From Plazaster borealis (Eukaryota; Echinodermata; Asteroidea; Forcipulatida; Labidiasteridae): a stretch of DNA of 64,000 bases. Both the position numbers and the translations under genes were made by a program. The stretch covers positions 6,976,318-7,040,317 of the forward strand of contig CM037462.1 in the NCBI GenBank assembly GCA_021014325.1, written 5' to 3'. Positions 10,814 to 21,474 of this stretch are shown here, piece by piece. Positions within the stretch are counted from its first letter, which is position 1, and each line of letters opens with the position of its first letter. The notes beneath the pieces are model-generated. The model worked only from the letters and a program-made list of their open reading frames with translations. It did no database searches and was not told the DNA's origin.

Positions 10814-13095
10814 GGGTCATTCCATCGGGTTGGGAAGCAGTTGTGTGCAACACGATATTGCATTTGAAATAACTTGGTGAATTCTTCCCTGCACAGTTTT
10901 TCAATTACTTGTAGCTCCTCTCAAAGAGGCAAACCTAGGCTTCAAAACGAGACCACTTTTTCTGCATTTGGATAAAATTTCATGTTAAAAAACGGCTGAT
11001 AAATGATGGTGTCAACAGCTGTTTTCATTACAAAATGTGTGACATAAAGGGGAAACAAATTTGAAATGTTTTGTTTCATACCAAAAATGCGTCATCTTGA
11101 TTTTTTTATACGTTGTTACCTCTGAGAAAGGCCCTAAATCTTTCCATGAAAAACAACTTTCGGTATCTCAAATCCCCCGACACAAAAGCTGCAATCAGAA
11201 AACTATCAACATCGACGTAACTGTGGTGTACGAACACATAGCAAATGGTTACATCCACACACGGGGGTGTACCTTACTCCCACGGCGAACAAAATATAAT
11301 ATATCTAATTTAATTTGTTGCTTGTGTTGGTGTTAGTTTGATTATGAATAGAAAGTGTAAAAAATAATTTAAAAAATTCAAAATTTGTAGGTATTTGTAG
11401 AAAATGCAGCGATGGTGTCAGTCAAAATATTGTTACATCGAGCGGGTTTCGCGATTCAAACAAAGATGTATCCCCTCTATGCGAAATGGAATCACCCGCT
11501 ACGTTCAATAGGGGGTCCCCCAAATGAAACCAGCTGTGTGTGGGACTGTCTTTTTGCCTTCGTTAAATGTTGTGAACGTCGGAAGTTGTGGCGTAAAAGT
11601 TACATCGAAATGTTGGTGTTACATCGAAATGAGAATATTGAGCCTGACATGAATTGGTGGTAAGTATGTTTTTCTTCGTATTTGTAGTTTTTACGGAGGA
11701 TGTCTTGCCATTGCATCGGTGCATGGTAGCTTTTAAAAAAACGATGTTTGTCCTCGCACGCGCAGCTCAAGTGGCATGTGCGTGGGTTTTAAACTGTGTC
11801 AATGTTCGTCGAAATCACAATCTTTCTCGCGTGGTGGTTGTGAAAGCACATTGTATTTCAACCGAAGTAAAACACAACTCTCTTCTTGTCTTAATAGTTC
11901 TCTATAGTTAAGGGTTTTACCTCATTCAATTTAAAACATGCGAAGTTAAATAGTGGACACAAAACTTGGACGTAACTGGTCGAAATCACCGATGTAACAA
12001 ATCAGTAATCATGACGCCGTTTTATAATTACATCGAACTGTCGAATCAAAATAAATGGTCTTGCCTTTTCTGTGTTCATTTCTGTTCACGTATTGTAATT
12101 ACTTATTTGATAATGTGACTGTGAGATCGACAGTGTCATCAGTTGCAAAAATACTTAATTTGAGAGCTGTTGAGTTTGTTTCATACAATTATCATGGTTG
12201 GTTGTGAACTTCGACGCAACATTTTTTTGCCTTGTTGACACTGCACCAGACCCTATTGGAGCAACGGCGGATACTACACAGTACTAGACTATAGGACTAG
12301 GACCTTGGTTTATGGGGGAGGGGGGGGGGGCAATTTTTTTTAAAACAAGTGGGGCAAAGAGCTTACCAGGTTTTCTAAACATCCCCCCTCCACCTTAACA
12401 CACAGTTTTGTTAAATATGTTTGACATTTAATTAATTCATAATTATTTTTATTTTTTTTTTTTTTTTTTAGGGGGAGGGGGCATCAAGGCTTATAAAAAT
12501 GTATTTCGTGAAATATTTAAATACAATCTTAATGAATACTAATGACAGTAAATATTATTTAGTTAAGATTGTCTACATGTCAATTTCTCTTTCAACAGAT
12601 GGAGATGGTTCGTCGAAGATGTTAATGGAAACATGGACACCCCGCCGGTCTCCCCTTCATCTAAGCCCCTTGAAGAATCGACACGGAGAGCAAAACTTGA
12701 TTATAGAGGTTGGTTAAGTATTTTACTTCTTCACTACAAGGCATTTGGTAAAATATTTAAGTAAAATCTTAATGAATGTTTATGACAGTAAATACTATTA
12801 CTAGTAATATAGAAAAATTTCATATGTGCACAGCTGTCTGATTTTAATGAATGAACAAGTTTTAAAAAATTGTATTGCATTTTCTAATTACAGTCGGTGA
12901 CCACGTTGCTGCCAATTCAATGATTACGTCTGGTGGGTTTGTCAGGTCACGGAAACTGACGAGAACCGCTGCAGCATCAACTTTTTTTGCAAAACTGAAA
13001 TAGACCCCTGTACTGAAAACGTCACGCTTTGTTTACGGCTTTCCTGTGGAGCTTTAATTTCAATCGCTGGTCCCCACTACACAAAAAGTGCTTAT
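10814..13095 (+). mobile_element. Left part of a GGGTCATTCCAT transposon (second copy of 16533-18797)
   Basis: It begins GGGTCATTCCATCGGG and is nearly identical, with small indels, to 16533-18797. It contains the same GTTACATCGA / GTTACATCCACAC repeated motifs, a splice-bordered exon-like block (12599-12708, acceptor after CTTTCAACAG, donor GTTGGT) and the start of the second exon at about 12894 (after TTACAG). Relative to the other copy this exon has seven fewer bases in a C-rich run, so the frame differs. Similarity stops abruptly at 13095, where another GGG..TTCCAC end begins. The right end of this copy is not in the window. Confidence 0.8.
12599..13090 (+). pseudogene. Transposon protein C-terminal exons, decayed copy
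   Basis: The two exon-like blocks (12599-12708 and about 12894-13090) match the pair at 18289-18405 and 18592-18800 in the other copy. The second block encodes DYVWWVCQVTETDEN after a disturbed start (extra bases relative to the other copy), typical of a small Tudor/SH3-like beta domain seen at the C terminus of some invertebrate and fish transposon proteins. Indels break the frame here. I do not treat it as a functional gene. Confidence 0.5.
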
Positions 13096-13700
13096 GGGCA
13101 TTTCCACGCCAAAGTGGACATGACTCAAAAAAATGAAATTGTGCCTACATGTTTTTTTACACTTTCATATTATTCCAAACACATGCCAGGATCAACTTCA
13201 AATTTTTTTTTTAATTTGCTGAACAGTTTGTCTAAAAAAATTTCATTTGTTCGGATAGTGTATTTTCAAGGGGAAAAACCTATAAAACTTAGATTTTTTA
13301 TAAATGGGCCCATTTTTTTAAGCAAAAGCAGTTTTCCATTGTAGTTGATACATTTTATATCCATGAAATATGGTGTACAAGAAATATCCATCAAATTTTA
13401 ACCACCCTCCTTCACTTTTTTTTTCATCGCTTACTTTCAGGTACCTTAGATATGGTGTAGCACGAGTTACCAAAACACACATTTTTTAATATAATTATAA
13501 AATGATGGCACTTTAATTGATGCCAATTAATATCTATCTTCTACTATTGGTGCCTCAAGTATTTAAAAGAAATTGAACTGTCAAGCATTATCTACCACAT
13601 AATTATGATCCGCTAAAAACTGTAGCACGAGTTACCGGTAGCACGAGTTACCGATGTAGCACGAGTTACCGCAATATACTTTCCACTGAACCAGAAAGAG
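13096..13700. mobile_element. Left end of a third GGG..TTCCAC element with GTAGCACGAGTTACC repeats
   Basis: It begins GGGCATTTCCACGCC followed by AAAGTGGACATGACTC. This matches the inverted right end of the element at 18881-21474 (GGGGCAATTCCACAG then AAAGTGGGACATGAC), so it is an end of a related element inserted into the 10814 copy. Four copies of GTAGCACGAGTTACC follow at 13457, 13622, 13638 and 13656, all in the same orientation. I found no matching right end downstream; the stated end is simply the last repeat. Four bases before the element are TTAT, the possible target duplication. Confidence 0.55.
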
Positions 13701-14516
13701 GATACAGCTAATTTTACCAAATGTTACTTGGCAACAACAGAGGGCTCTCTTCTGCACTATGTGCATGCAAGAGTAATGACTGAGGCATGTGGGGGCCATG
13801 TGGGAGTCATGGGGTGAGGCATGTGGGAGTCATGGGGGGGGCATGTGGCAGGGAATGTGAACAAAACCTTTTAAAATTTAAAGGTATACATAAAATGGCT
13901 CGACATATTATCACCGGACAAAAGTTCTTTTAAGTGAGTTTTTTTAACCCCTTCCAGCCTCCCTTTTCTCCTTAACCCCCCCACTCTTTCTTCCGTGTAG
14001 ATGCATTTAAACATCAAACATAAGGTCTGTTCTAACCATTGCTTTGACTACTTGGAATACCACAAATCAACATAAAACTGTCAGGGAATGGTTTATTACC
14101 GGAGACCACACCAATTACTGTCTTTTCCTTTTCCAAACATAAAAACCCCCCCACCCCCTGTCGCTGGACTTGGTTTTAAATTTCCCGCTCCAGAACAATT
14201 TCGGCCTTAGTACCTTCTAGATAGTGTCTGTCTCCCTCTTCCTCGCACTTTCCGTCTTATCCAAACCCTGGATTATTTAGGAATGTCAAACATGTGCAAC
14301 AATGGTACTGTTCTCATTAGGACTTGGTTGAAAATACCATCAGCCAGAGGTCATCCGATATTATGATTCACAAACTTTGAATACGCAAATCCATCAAAAC
14401 AGCCATTGTTTAGTTAATTACAGAATTTTTTAAGAAGATCTTGGATTTGAAACTTATTTAGTTAAAGTTGTTGCGTGTGAGCGTGTTAGTTTTGTAAATT
14501 TAGATGCTATTACTAC
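13701..14516. other. Intron sequence, nothing recognised
   Basis: Contains short GCATGTGGGAGTCATGGGG repeats near 13780-13850 and C-rich runs. No gene or bounded element seen. Confidence 0.3.
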
Positions 14517-14748
14517 AAACTGCCTATTGTTATTGGTAGGTTCCTAAAAATAGATAGGGATTGTCGAGTTTGTATACTGTGCCATGAATTTCACTACTTG
14601 TTTGAATGTCCATTTACATCCACCGATAAAGCAAATACCTAAAGCCTTACATAAGGCCAACACTCTTAAAATGATGCATCTCTTTAACACAACCAACTAT
14701 AAGGAACTTAAAAACTTGGCAAAGTTCTGTTCCCAAATCAAGTGTTAG
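14517..14748 (+). pseudogene. LINE ORF2 C-terminal remnant
   Basis: The peptide KLPIVIGRFLKI is followed by RDCRVCILCHEFHYLFECP, the Cys/His knuckle found at the C terminus of many non-LTR retrotransposon ORF2 proteins. After a stop and a frameshift comes HLFNTTNYKELKNLAKF and a terminal stop at 14746-14748, again typical of the ORF2 end. The rest of ORF2 (endonuclease, reverse transcriptase) is absent, as expected for a 5'-truncated copy. It lies in the dynein intron in the opposite orientation. Confidence 0.7.
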
Positions 14749-14877
14749 AATTTCTATTGTTTTCTTGTTACTAGTACCTAATTGTTTACTGCATTGCATT
14801 GTATTGTTGTTGTCTTGTTCTGTGTCCTTTTCCTAGTTTTATCCTATAGTTTATTTATTTAACTTTGGTATAATCTT

Positions 14878-15214
14878 TTAAAGGGAGCGTATACCTTTGG
14901 TTTTTGGAACCGTTCCATTGTTTTATTCGATACAAAAAAAACTAACCTGTGAAAAATTCATTTCAAAAGGTGATAGCGTTTTTGAGATATCGCCGAAAAT
15001 CCGGAGCGGTTATGTCCACACAGGCAGAATAATCCATAATTGAAATACACAATCTGAGAAAGCATCTGATAGTAACATTTTTCAGATTCAAATTTTGGGG
15101 GACAAAACCTCTTATCATTTTCCATAACCACATTACTTCAAAGTGAAATGATTCTCAAAATGCTTTATACTATCGAAAGCTGAGATAAAATTCTTTGTCA
15201 TTGTCATTGACACT
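14878..15214. mobile_element. Diverged TTAA-type MITE
   Basis: It begins TTAA then AGGGAGCGTATACCTTTGG. Its layout (ACCTGTGAAAAATTC, GGTGATAGCG, CTTCAAAGTGAAATGATTCTC) echoes the family at 9983-10361 read in the same direction. The right end is not sharp. Confidence 0.5.
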
Positions 15215-15265
15215 ATGAGTTTAATTATAGTAACTGAAAGATACTGGACAAAAGAAAAGTCTTAC

Positions 15266-15384
15266 AAAATCAACTGGCTCTGGAGCAGCCAATGTCACCT
15301 CATTGATACCTCCATGGTGAACTACATGTATGTCTGAACTTGGTGAATGCTCTCCATTAATGGTGTGTGATGAATTTGGCAAAC
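15266..15384 (-). CDS. DNAH2: Probable upstream exon of the DNAH2-like dynein heavy chain
   Basis: A 119-bp block with a good acceptor (TTTTTCATTTGCAG before 15384) and donor (GTAAGA after 15266). It codes 39 residues including NGEHSPSSDIHVVHHGG and EVTLAAPEPVDF. It starts with two bases of a split codon and ends in phase 0, which is exactly what the next exon at 8533 requires. The far N terminus of this dynein tail is poorly conserved, so homology alone does not prove it; the splice sites, phase and orientation carry the call. The acidic/proline-rich sequence just before the conserved tail fits the position in DNAH2. The exon further 5' was not found. Confidence 0.6.
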
Positions 15385-16290
15385 CTGCAAATGAAAAAGA
15401 AATCAATATTATTTTCCGTTCAATGTTCATTACTTATGCCAGCTTCCCAATGTTGTCTGCTCAGAACTACATGTATTAAGGTCATTTTTAGTGCAATTCG
15501 AATGGATTTCATCAAATTGCTTTTGCATATTTTGGAGCTCCTAGTAAATGGAGTTCATTGATCAAGAGTTGATCTTCAAAGCATTTGTTTGGCAAAAAGA
15601 AACATTCATTTTCTAAGTAAAACATTTATTTGTTGATTTTTTTTTTTTTTTAAATTGACACACATTTTTCATTTAATGACCTTTTGATCAATATGAGTAT
15701 GAAATTGCAACTAATGACCTACAGCACTGAGCCGGCGGTGTGATACTAAGGTCATTTTCTTAAGCCTGAAGGTTGCAGCACCCTCACTGTAAGTTTGTAT
15801 CTAGTATAGTCAAACTTGTCAAAGACCCCCATGTACATGTACACCCTAAACCTGATGGGATAAATGTTCACACACACAAGCTAGAGAGTGCATACAATAA
15901 TTTTGATCTCAAGATATTTTACATTTATAAATTTCTACAGCCATAAGCTAATGAAATCTTATGGAAAACTAGAAGAAGAAAAAATTGTTGCTGCATACAC
16001 CAATGAAGAACAAAAACATCTACACCATCCTGTCAGTGGAAGTTATTTCCTAATCTTATAGGTTTAGTCAGCAGGATGGTGTATTTAACATGGAAGACCC
16101 TAGCCTAGCAAGGTGAGTGAAATGTGGTCTGGTTCGTCCAGTGAAAGTAAGAAGGAACATGAATGACAGTGCAGTGAAAGAACTACAGGAGGAGTAGAGG
16201 CTATGAATGCTGCTCTGAAGAAAGAGCAGGAGAAGGCATTGGTGGGCAGTTATTCATCATCCCTATCCACTGCTCACAAGCAGATCTAGG
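15385..16290. other. Non-coding sequence, nothing recognised
   Basis: Upstream of the dynein exon. The word GGTCATTTTCTTAAGC followed by AAGGTTGCAG near 15752-15782 recurs near 30793-30820, so part is a dispersed repeat. No gene. Confidence 0.3.
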
Positions 16291-16528
16291 TTGCTGCCTG
16301 GAGGCGGCTGGAAATATAACAAGACAAGCCGGCAAAGCATACTGATCTTAAAATTATGGAATGGGTCAGCGATGATTGCCAGTTACGTCAGAGGTCAGAT
16401 GACAGCTAGGAAGGTGGTGATGGGAGATAATACTGTGAGCTTTATTATTGAACATCTTGCAGGTAAGGCTAGGCAGGAATTCCTGGGAAGAAAATACACC
16501 ATTAAAGGCAACTTGAAGAAAATCTTCT
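16291..16528 (+). pseudogene. Ty3/Gypsy gag remnant, part 1 (interrupted)
   Basis: The plus-strand frame contains FIIEHLAGKARQEFLGR followed by NLKKIF. This is the conserved part of gag-like proteins of Ty3/Gypsy retrotransposons in marine invertebrates. The frame runs into a DNA transposon whose target duplication is at 16529-16532, and resumes in frame at 22521 if one target copy and the transposon are discounted. The preceding region should carry the gag N terminus and LTR, but I see neither; the element is heavily decayed. Confidence 0.65.
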
Positions 16529-16532
16529 ATAT
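16529..16532. repeat. Target site duplication ATAT (left)
   Basis: Matches ATAT at 22517-22520. Counting one copy restores the gag reading frame across the insertion, which fixes the element borders at 16533 and 22516. Confidence 0.8.
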
Positions 16533-18288
16533 GGGTCATTCCATCGGGTTGGGAAGCAGTTGTGTGCAACACGATATCACATTTGAAATAACTTTGTGAA
16601 TTCTTCCCTGCACAGTTTCTCAATTACTTGTAGGCTCCTCTCAAAGAGGCAAACCTAGGCTTCAAAACGAGACCACTTTTTCTGCATTTGGATAAAATTT
16701 CATGTTAAAAAACGGCCGACAAATGATGGTGTCAACAGCTGTTTTCCTTACAAAATGTGTGACATAAAGGGGAAACAAATTTGAAATGTTTTGTTTCATA
16801 CCCAAAATGCGTCATCTTGATTTTTTTATACGGTGTTACCTCTGAGAAAGGCCCTAAATCTTTCCATGAAAAACAACTTTATCTCAAATCCCCCGACACA
16901 AAAGCTGCAATCAGAAAACTATCCACATCGACGTAACTGTGGTGTATGAACACATAGCAAATGGTTACATCCACACACGGGGGTGTACCTTACTCCCACG
17001 GCGAACAAAATATAATATATCTAATTTAATTTGTTGTTTGTGTTGGTGTTAGTTTGATTATGAATAGAAAGTGTAAAAAATTAATTTAAAAAATCAGAAT
17101 TTGTAGGTATTTGTAGAAAAATATTGTTACATCGAGCGGGTTTCGCGATTCAAACAAGGATGTATCCCTCTATGCGAAATGGAATCACCCGCTACGTTCA
17201 ATAGGGGGGTCCCCCAAATGAAACCAGCTGTGTGTGGGACTGTCTTTTTGCCTTCGTTAAATGTTGTGAACGTCGGAAGTTGTGGGGTAAAAATTACATC
17301 GAAATGTTGGTGCTACATCGAAATGAGAATATTGAGCCTGACATCCATTGGTGGTAAGTTTTTTTTTCTTCGTATTTGTAGTTTTCATGGAGGATGTCTT
17401 GCCTTTGCATCGGTGCATGGTAGCTTTTTAAAAAATGATGTTTGTCCTCGCACGCGCAGCGCAAGTGGCATGTGCGTGGGTTTTAAACTGTGTCAATGTT
17501 CGTCGAAATCACATTCTTTCTCGCGTGGTGGTTGTGAAAGCACCATTGTATTCCAACCGAAGTAAAACACAACTCTCTTCTTGTCTTAATAGTTCTCTAT
17601 AGTTAAGGGTTTTACCTCATTCAATTTAAAACATGCGAAGTTAAATAGTGGACACAAAACTTGGACGTAACTGGTCGAAATCACCGATGTAACAAATCAG
17701 TAATCATGACGCCGTTTTATAATTACATCGAATCAAAATAAATGGTCTTGCCTTTTCTGTGTTCATTTCTGTTCACGTATTGTAATTACTTATTTGATAA
17801 TGTGACTGTGAGATCGACAGTGTCATCAGTTGCAAAAATACTTAATGTGAAAGTTGTTGAGTTTGTTTCATACAATTGTCATGGTTGGTTGTGAACTTTG
17901 ACGCAACATTTTTTTGCCTTGTTGACACTGTACCATATTGGAGCAACGGCGGATACTACACAGTACTAGACTATAGGACTAGTAGGACCTCATGCAGTTT
18001 ATGGGGGGGGGGGCAATTTTTTTTAAACAAGTGGGGCAAAGAGCTTACCGGGTTTTCTAAACATCCCCCCCCTCCACCTTAACACACAGTTAACTCGCAT
18101 TTTGCTGAATATGTTTGACGTTCCATTAATTCATAATTTTTATTTTTTTATTTTTTTTTAGGGGGAGGGGGCGTCAAGGCTTATTACAATGTATTTAGTG
18201 AAATATTTAAATAAAATCTTAATGAATACTAATGACAGTAAATATTATTTAGTTAAGATTGTCTACATGTCAATTTCTCTTTCAACAG

Positions 18289-18800
18289 ATGGAGATGGTT
18301 CGTCGAAGAAATTAGTGGAAACATGGACACCCCCCCCCCCCCCGGTTTCCCCTTCATCTAAGCCCCTTGAAGAATCGACACGGAGAGCAAAACTTGATTA
18401 TAGAGGTTGGTTAAGAATTTTACTTCTTCACTACAGGGCATTTGGTAAAATATTTAAGTAAAATCTTAATGAATGTTAATGACAGTAAATACTAGTAATA
18501 AAAAAATTCATATGTGAACAGCTGTCTGTACTAAATTGATTTTAATGAATGAACAAGTTTTAAAAAATTGTAGTGCATTTTCTATTTACAGTCGGTGACT
18601 ACGTTGCTGCCATTAATGATTACGTCTGGTGGGTTTGTCAGGTCACGGAAACTGACGAGAACCGCTGCAGCATCAACTTTTTTTGCAAAACTGAAATAGA
18701 CCTCTGTACTGAAGACGTCCTGCTTTGTTTACATGTGCGCAGCTTTCCTGTGGAGCTTCAATTTCCGCTGGTCCCCACTACACAAAAAGTGCTTATGTAT
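18289..18800 (+). pseudogene. Transposon protein C-terminal exons with Tudor-like domain
   Basis: Exon 1 (18289-18405) has the acceptor CTTTCAACAG and donor GTTGGT and contains KLVETWTPP, KPLEESTRRAKLDYR. Exon 2 starts at 18592 after TTCTATTTACAG. The split codon (1 + 2) joins into VGDYVAAINDYVWWVCQV, TDENRCSINFF and CTEDVLLC. This is the pattern of a small barrel domain (VGD.V.V.YD..W..G.V...D) at the C-terminal end of a transposon-encoded protein family seen in cnidarians, fishes and echinoderms. The usual W-P...EDV end is only partly kept. A run of 14 C in exon 1 looks like slippage. The upstream part of the gene is not recognisable. Known from memory of the family, not from a search. Confidence 0.5.
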
Positions 18801-18841
18801 ATATGTAAACAAAGCGTGACATTGTCAATACAGGGGTCTAT
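18694..18841. repeat. Inverted repeat at the end of the coding remnant
   Basis: AATAGACCTCTGTACTGA with GCTTTGTTTAC (18694-18732) is inverted as GTAAACAAAGCGTGAC with CAATACAGGGGTCTATT (18803-18841). The arms are about 38 bp with several mismatches. It may be a folding structure or a tandem inversion inside the element. Confidence 0.55.
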
Positions 18842-18880
18842 TAATGCTCATGGGATGGATAAAGATATGAATACACCAAT

Positions 18881-21474
18881 GGGTAATTCCACCGTCACTC
18901 ACATTACATTTATCCACTGTAAGGCTGCTTTAGCCTCTCACTACTTCATAAGTAATTGATCAATCTGATTCATAACAATCATACAACAACTTGGAGCTAA
19001 GAGCCACTCATTTATGAAAAGAAAATCTCTAACGATTGCTTCACTTTTCAGAAACATGCGTTTTATTGGCCGTCACTCACATTACAAAAAAAAGACATGG
19101 ACAATTTTGTGACATTTTTGCTGGTAAAGTCTCCTCAAACTGTAGGTTTCAACAAAGGAGTAACATTCTTCTAGTATTAATACAAGCCATAGCAACATGC
19201 CAAAACCAATTTTATATCAAATTAAAGCATATTCTTCATGTCAGTGGAATAAAACCAGAGATGGGTACCGTCACTCACATTCGTCACTCACGTTACTTCC
19301 TCTTTACACTTTGTAACACGATACAAAACTTACAAATTTTAGAGCAAGCAAGGTTTATAACAACAATAATTTACATTATGATACCAAAGATTTCATTTAA
19401 AAGCAACCGTTTGTGTAATTTCATATTACTACATATATATCCTTTCAGGGGGCGGATCCAGGTGGCATGGGGGTGCACGCCCCCCCCTCGGGATTTTTGT
19501 GTGGTACATGTATTTAAAACTTTCAATAAAGTCAACCACAAATGTAATTTCTTTTTATGTGCATGCATATAAAGTACTCAATTACTACTTGAGTAACTTC
19601 ATCTAAAATATGCTGCATTCTGGGGATGTTTGGCGATGGTGTTGGAGGCACCTCACCACACTCAGCAGCGTATAGCTTACGACAAATCAACTTTCTACGA
19701 GGAGTAGTTGGTAAAGCCTTTGTCATCACCGTTTGGCTCTTGCAGTGGCTTTCGCATAGGCAGATGCACTGTTGAAATTTAAGGAACAGGATGCTGATTT
19801 TTCTCTTGAGCCTCTCTTTTATGGAGACGATGTTTGGCTACCTGTTTACGATTGGCTTCTCGCTTTTCCTGAAGCTTTTTCTTTGCAGATCTTGGCAGTA
19901 GCTCTTCATTTCTCTGCTTCTTATCACGTCAAGTCTTAACTTGCTGGGCACGATTTGCTTTGTGCAATTTATACTTTCCACTTCTTTTTGTTTTTTCAAT
20001 GTAGCGCCTCTGCCTTTCAGCACCAGTCAGTGGCATTCTGAAGACCAAGAAAACAACATGTTTTTAATCAAGCTTACACACTTGAGCACTGCACAGTGCC
20101 AGATTGTACCCACACAGAGTACTGTTCAAAAATACAATAAAGTAAACTATTTTTTAAAACAAAATAGATTGAAATGAGCTGAAAAAAGTGTTGATCAGAA
20201 ATTATGCATAGTTTATCAGGGTTGTCTCACTTGTTAACATACACTATAAGTGTGTAAAGTACACAAATATGTACGTGTGAATACAAAATACATAGATCTA
20301 AAATGTGCATGCTATATACAGTGTACATACATGTACATTTGAAGAGATCTTTAATGTTTAATAAGTCAATTGGGAGTGGAACAGGTTGATGTACATTGCC
20401 CTTAATTCCATGTTTAAATTTGTATGCTTGCAGTAGCAGTTTTAAGCTGTTATCCCTCTATAACTTTTTCCTTTAAAATTCATATAAACGTACATGTGTC
20501 AATGACATGGAAAAACACATGTATAAATTGTTGTTATTTACATTATTGTTATTTATATTAGGTATTTATCAGATCTAGTGATAAAATGTATCTCAAATTT
20601 ACCAGAAACAAGTAAAGAACAAAACTAACCTTTCAGGTGAGATGATTTGCTAGTAGTAGAAACCAAGATGACAGTTGATTAAAAATGCACACGAACATTG
20701 CACAATCTTTGGCAGCAGAAACAATGGACAATTAATCAAGAGCTAAGCATTGTGGGTAAAACTAAGGTGAAGGAATTATGGGTAATATTTTCTGGTTGTA
20801 TGCATATGCCATGCTATACAATACTGAACATGTGTACGATATCCGCCCACAACCGTTAAAAATAGCATTCTCAGTGCAATTTCCTATCAAATTATTTTGT
20901 CACTCACATTACACACTGTCACTCACATTACTTGTCACTCACATTACCAACTTTAGCTAATTTTATTTAAAAAACTGAAGCATTTACAGCTCAATTTATT
21001 TTCTTACAATGGGGAGCACAACTAGTAGGAGGAAAAATAATAATATTGCATTTAAGCAGTGGTGCATTCGAAAAAAAATTTTAAAACAATATGTTTTCGT
21101 CACTCACATTACATGCCTTTTACAATAAAATATCTCAAGCTTTTATGAAAATTTGGTAAAAAGAAACATGAAGAAAATTTTTCATGAAAGGTAAACATCT
21201 ATCTTTTCAATATCATAATGTTAGATAAATATATATATGTCAATGTAGGTTTTGAAAAGAGGTATCCCTTTATTGTCATAAAAATTCAGTAAAAAATGGG
21301 AAAATAAACTTATCACTCAAAATAATGGTATTACCCCCCAAAAGAGGCAAAATTTATTTGAAACTTAATGTTTTTTTACCCTCAATGTGTCGTCTATGCA
21401 ATAAAAACCTCAAATTATGATATATGGGTGTTTACATTTTTGGGGGTCATGTCCCACTTTCTGTGGAATTGCCC
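18881..21474. mobile_element. Nested GGGTAATTCCAC transposon (E2), target duplication CAAT
   Basis: The left end is GGGTAATTCCAC; the right end reads GTGGAATTGCCC, its near-perfect complement. CAAT is duplicated at 18877-18880 and 21475-21478. The 2,594-bp element holds a minus-strand gene remnant (19571-20036) and an array of GTCACTCACATTAC motifs at 18894, 19072, 19270 (degenerate), 19283, 20899, 20918, 20934 and 21099, all in the same orientation. It inserted into the older element spanning 16533-22516, just past its coding remnant. It is the same superfamily as its host by end sequence and duplication length. Confidence 0.8.
19571..20036 (-). pseudogene. Transposon protein N-terminal remnant (MPLTGAERQRRY type)
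   Basis: The minus-strand start at 20036 reads MPLTGAERQRRYIEKTKRSG, then a Lys/Arg/Gln-rich, probably coiled-coil basic stretch (KYKLHKANRAQQVKT, an in-frame stop, RDKKQRNEELLPRSAKKKL). After a frameshift near 19745 comes KALPTTPRRKLICRKLYAAECG and MQHILDEVTQVV. The opening (P.TGAERQRR followed by basic helices) is the N terminus of the same transposon protein family whose C-terminal Tudor-like domain is seen at 18592. The stop and frameshift show it is dead. It runs opposite to the 18289-18800 exons, so the two belong to different elements. Confidence 0.6.

Noticed and set aside
12599..18800. The duplicated exon blocks as host genes
   Set aside because: They lie within a repeated element with terminal inverted repeats and target duplication, so they belong to the transposon.
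18894..21112. Possible CRISPR-like array of GTCACTCACATTAC
   Set aside because: Spacings are irregular (5 to over 1,600 bp), the repeat is only 14 bp, the DNA is animal, and the array is enclosed in a transposon.
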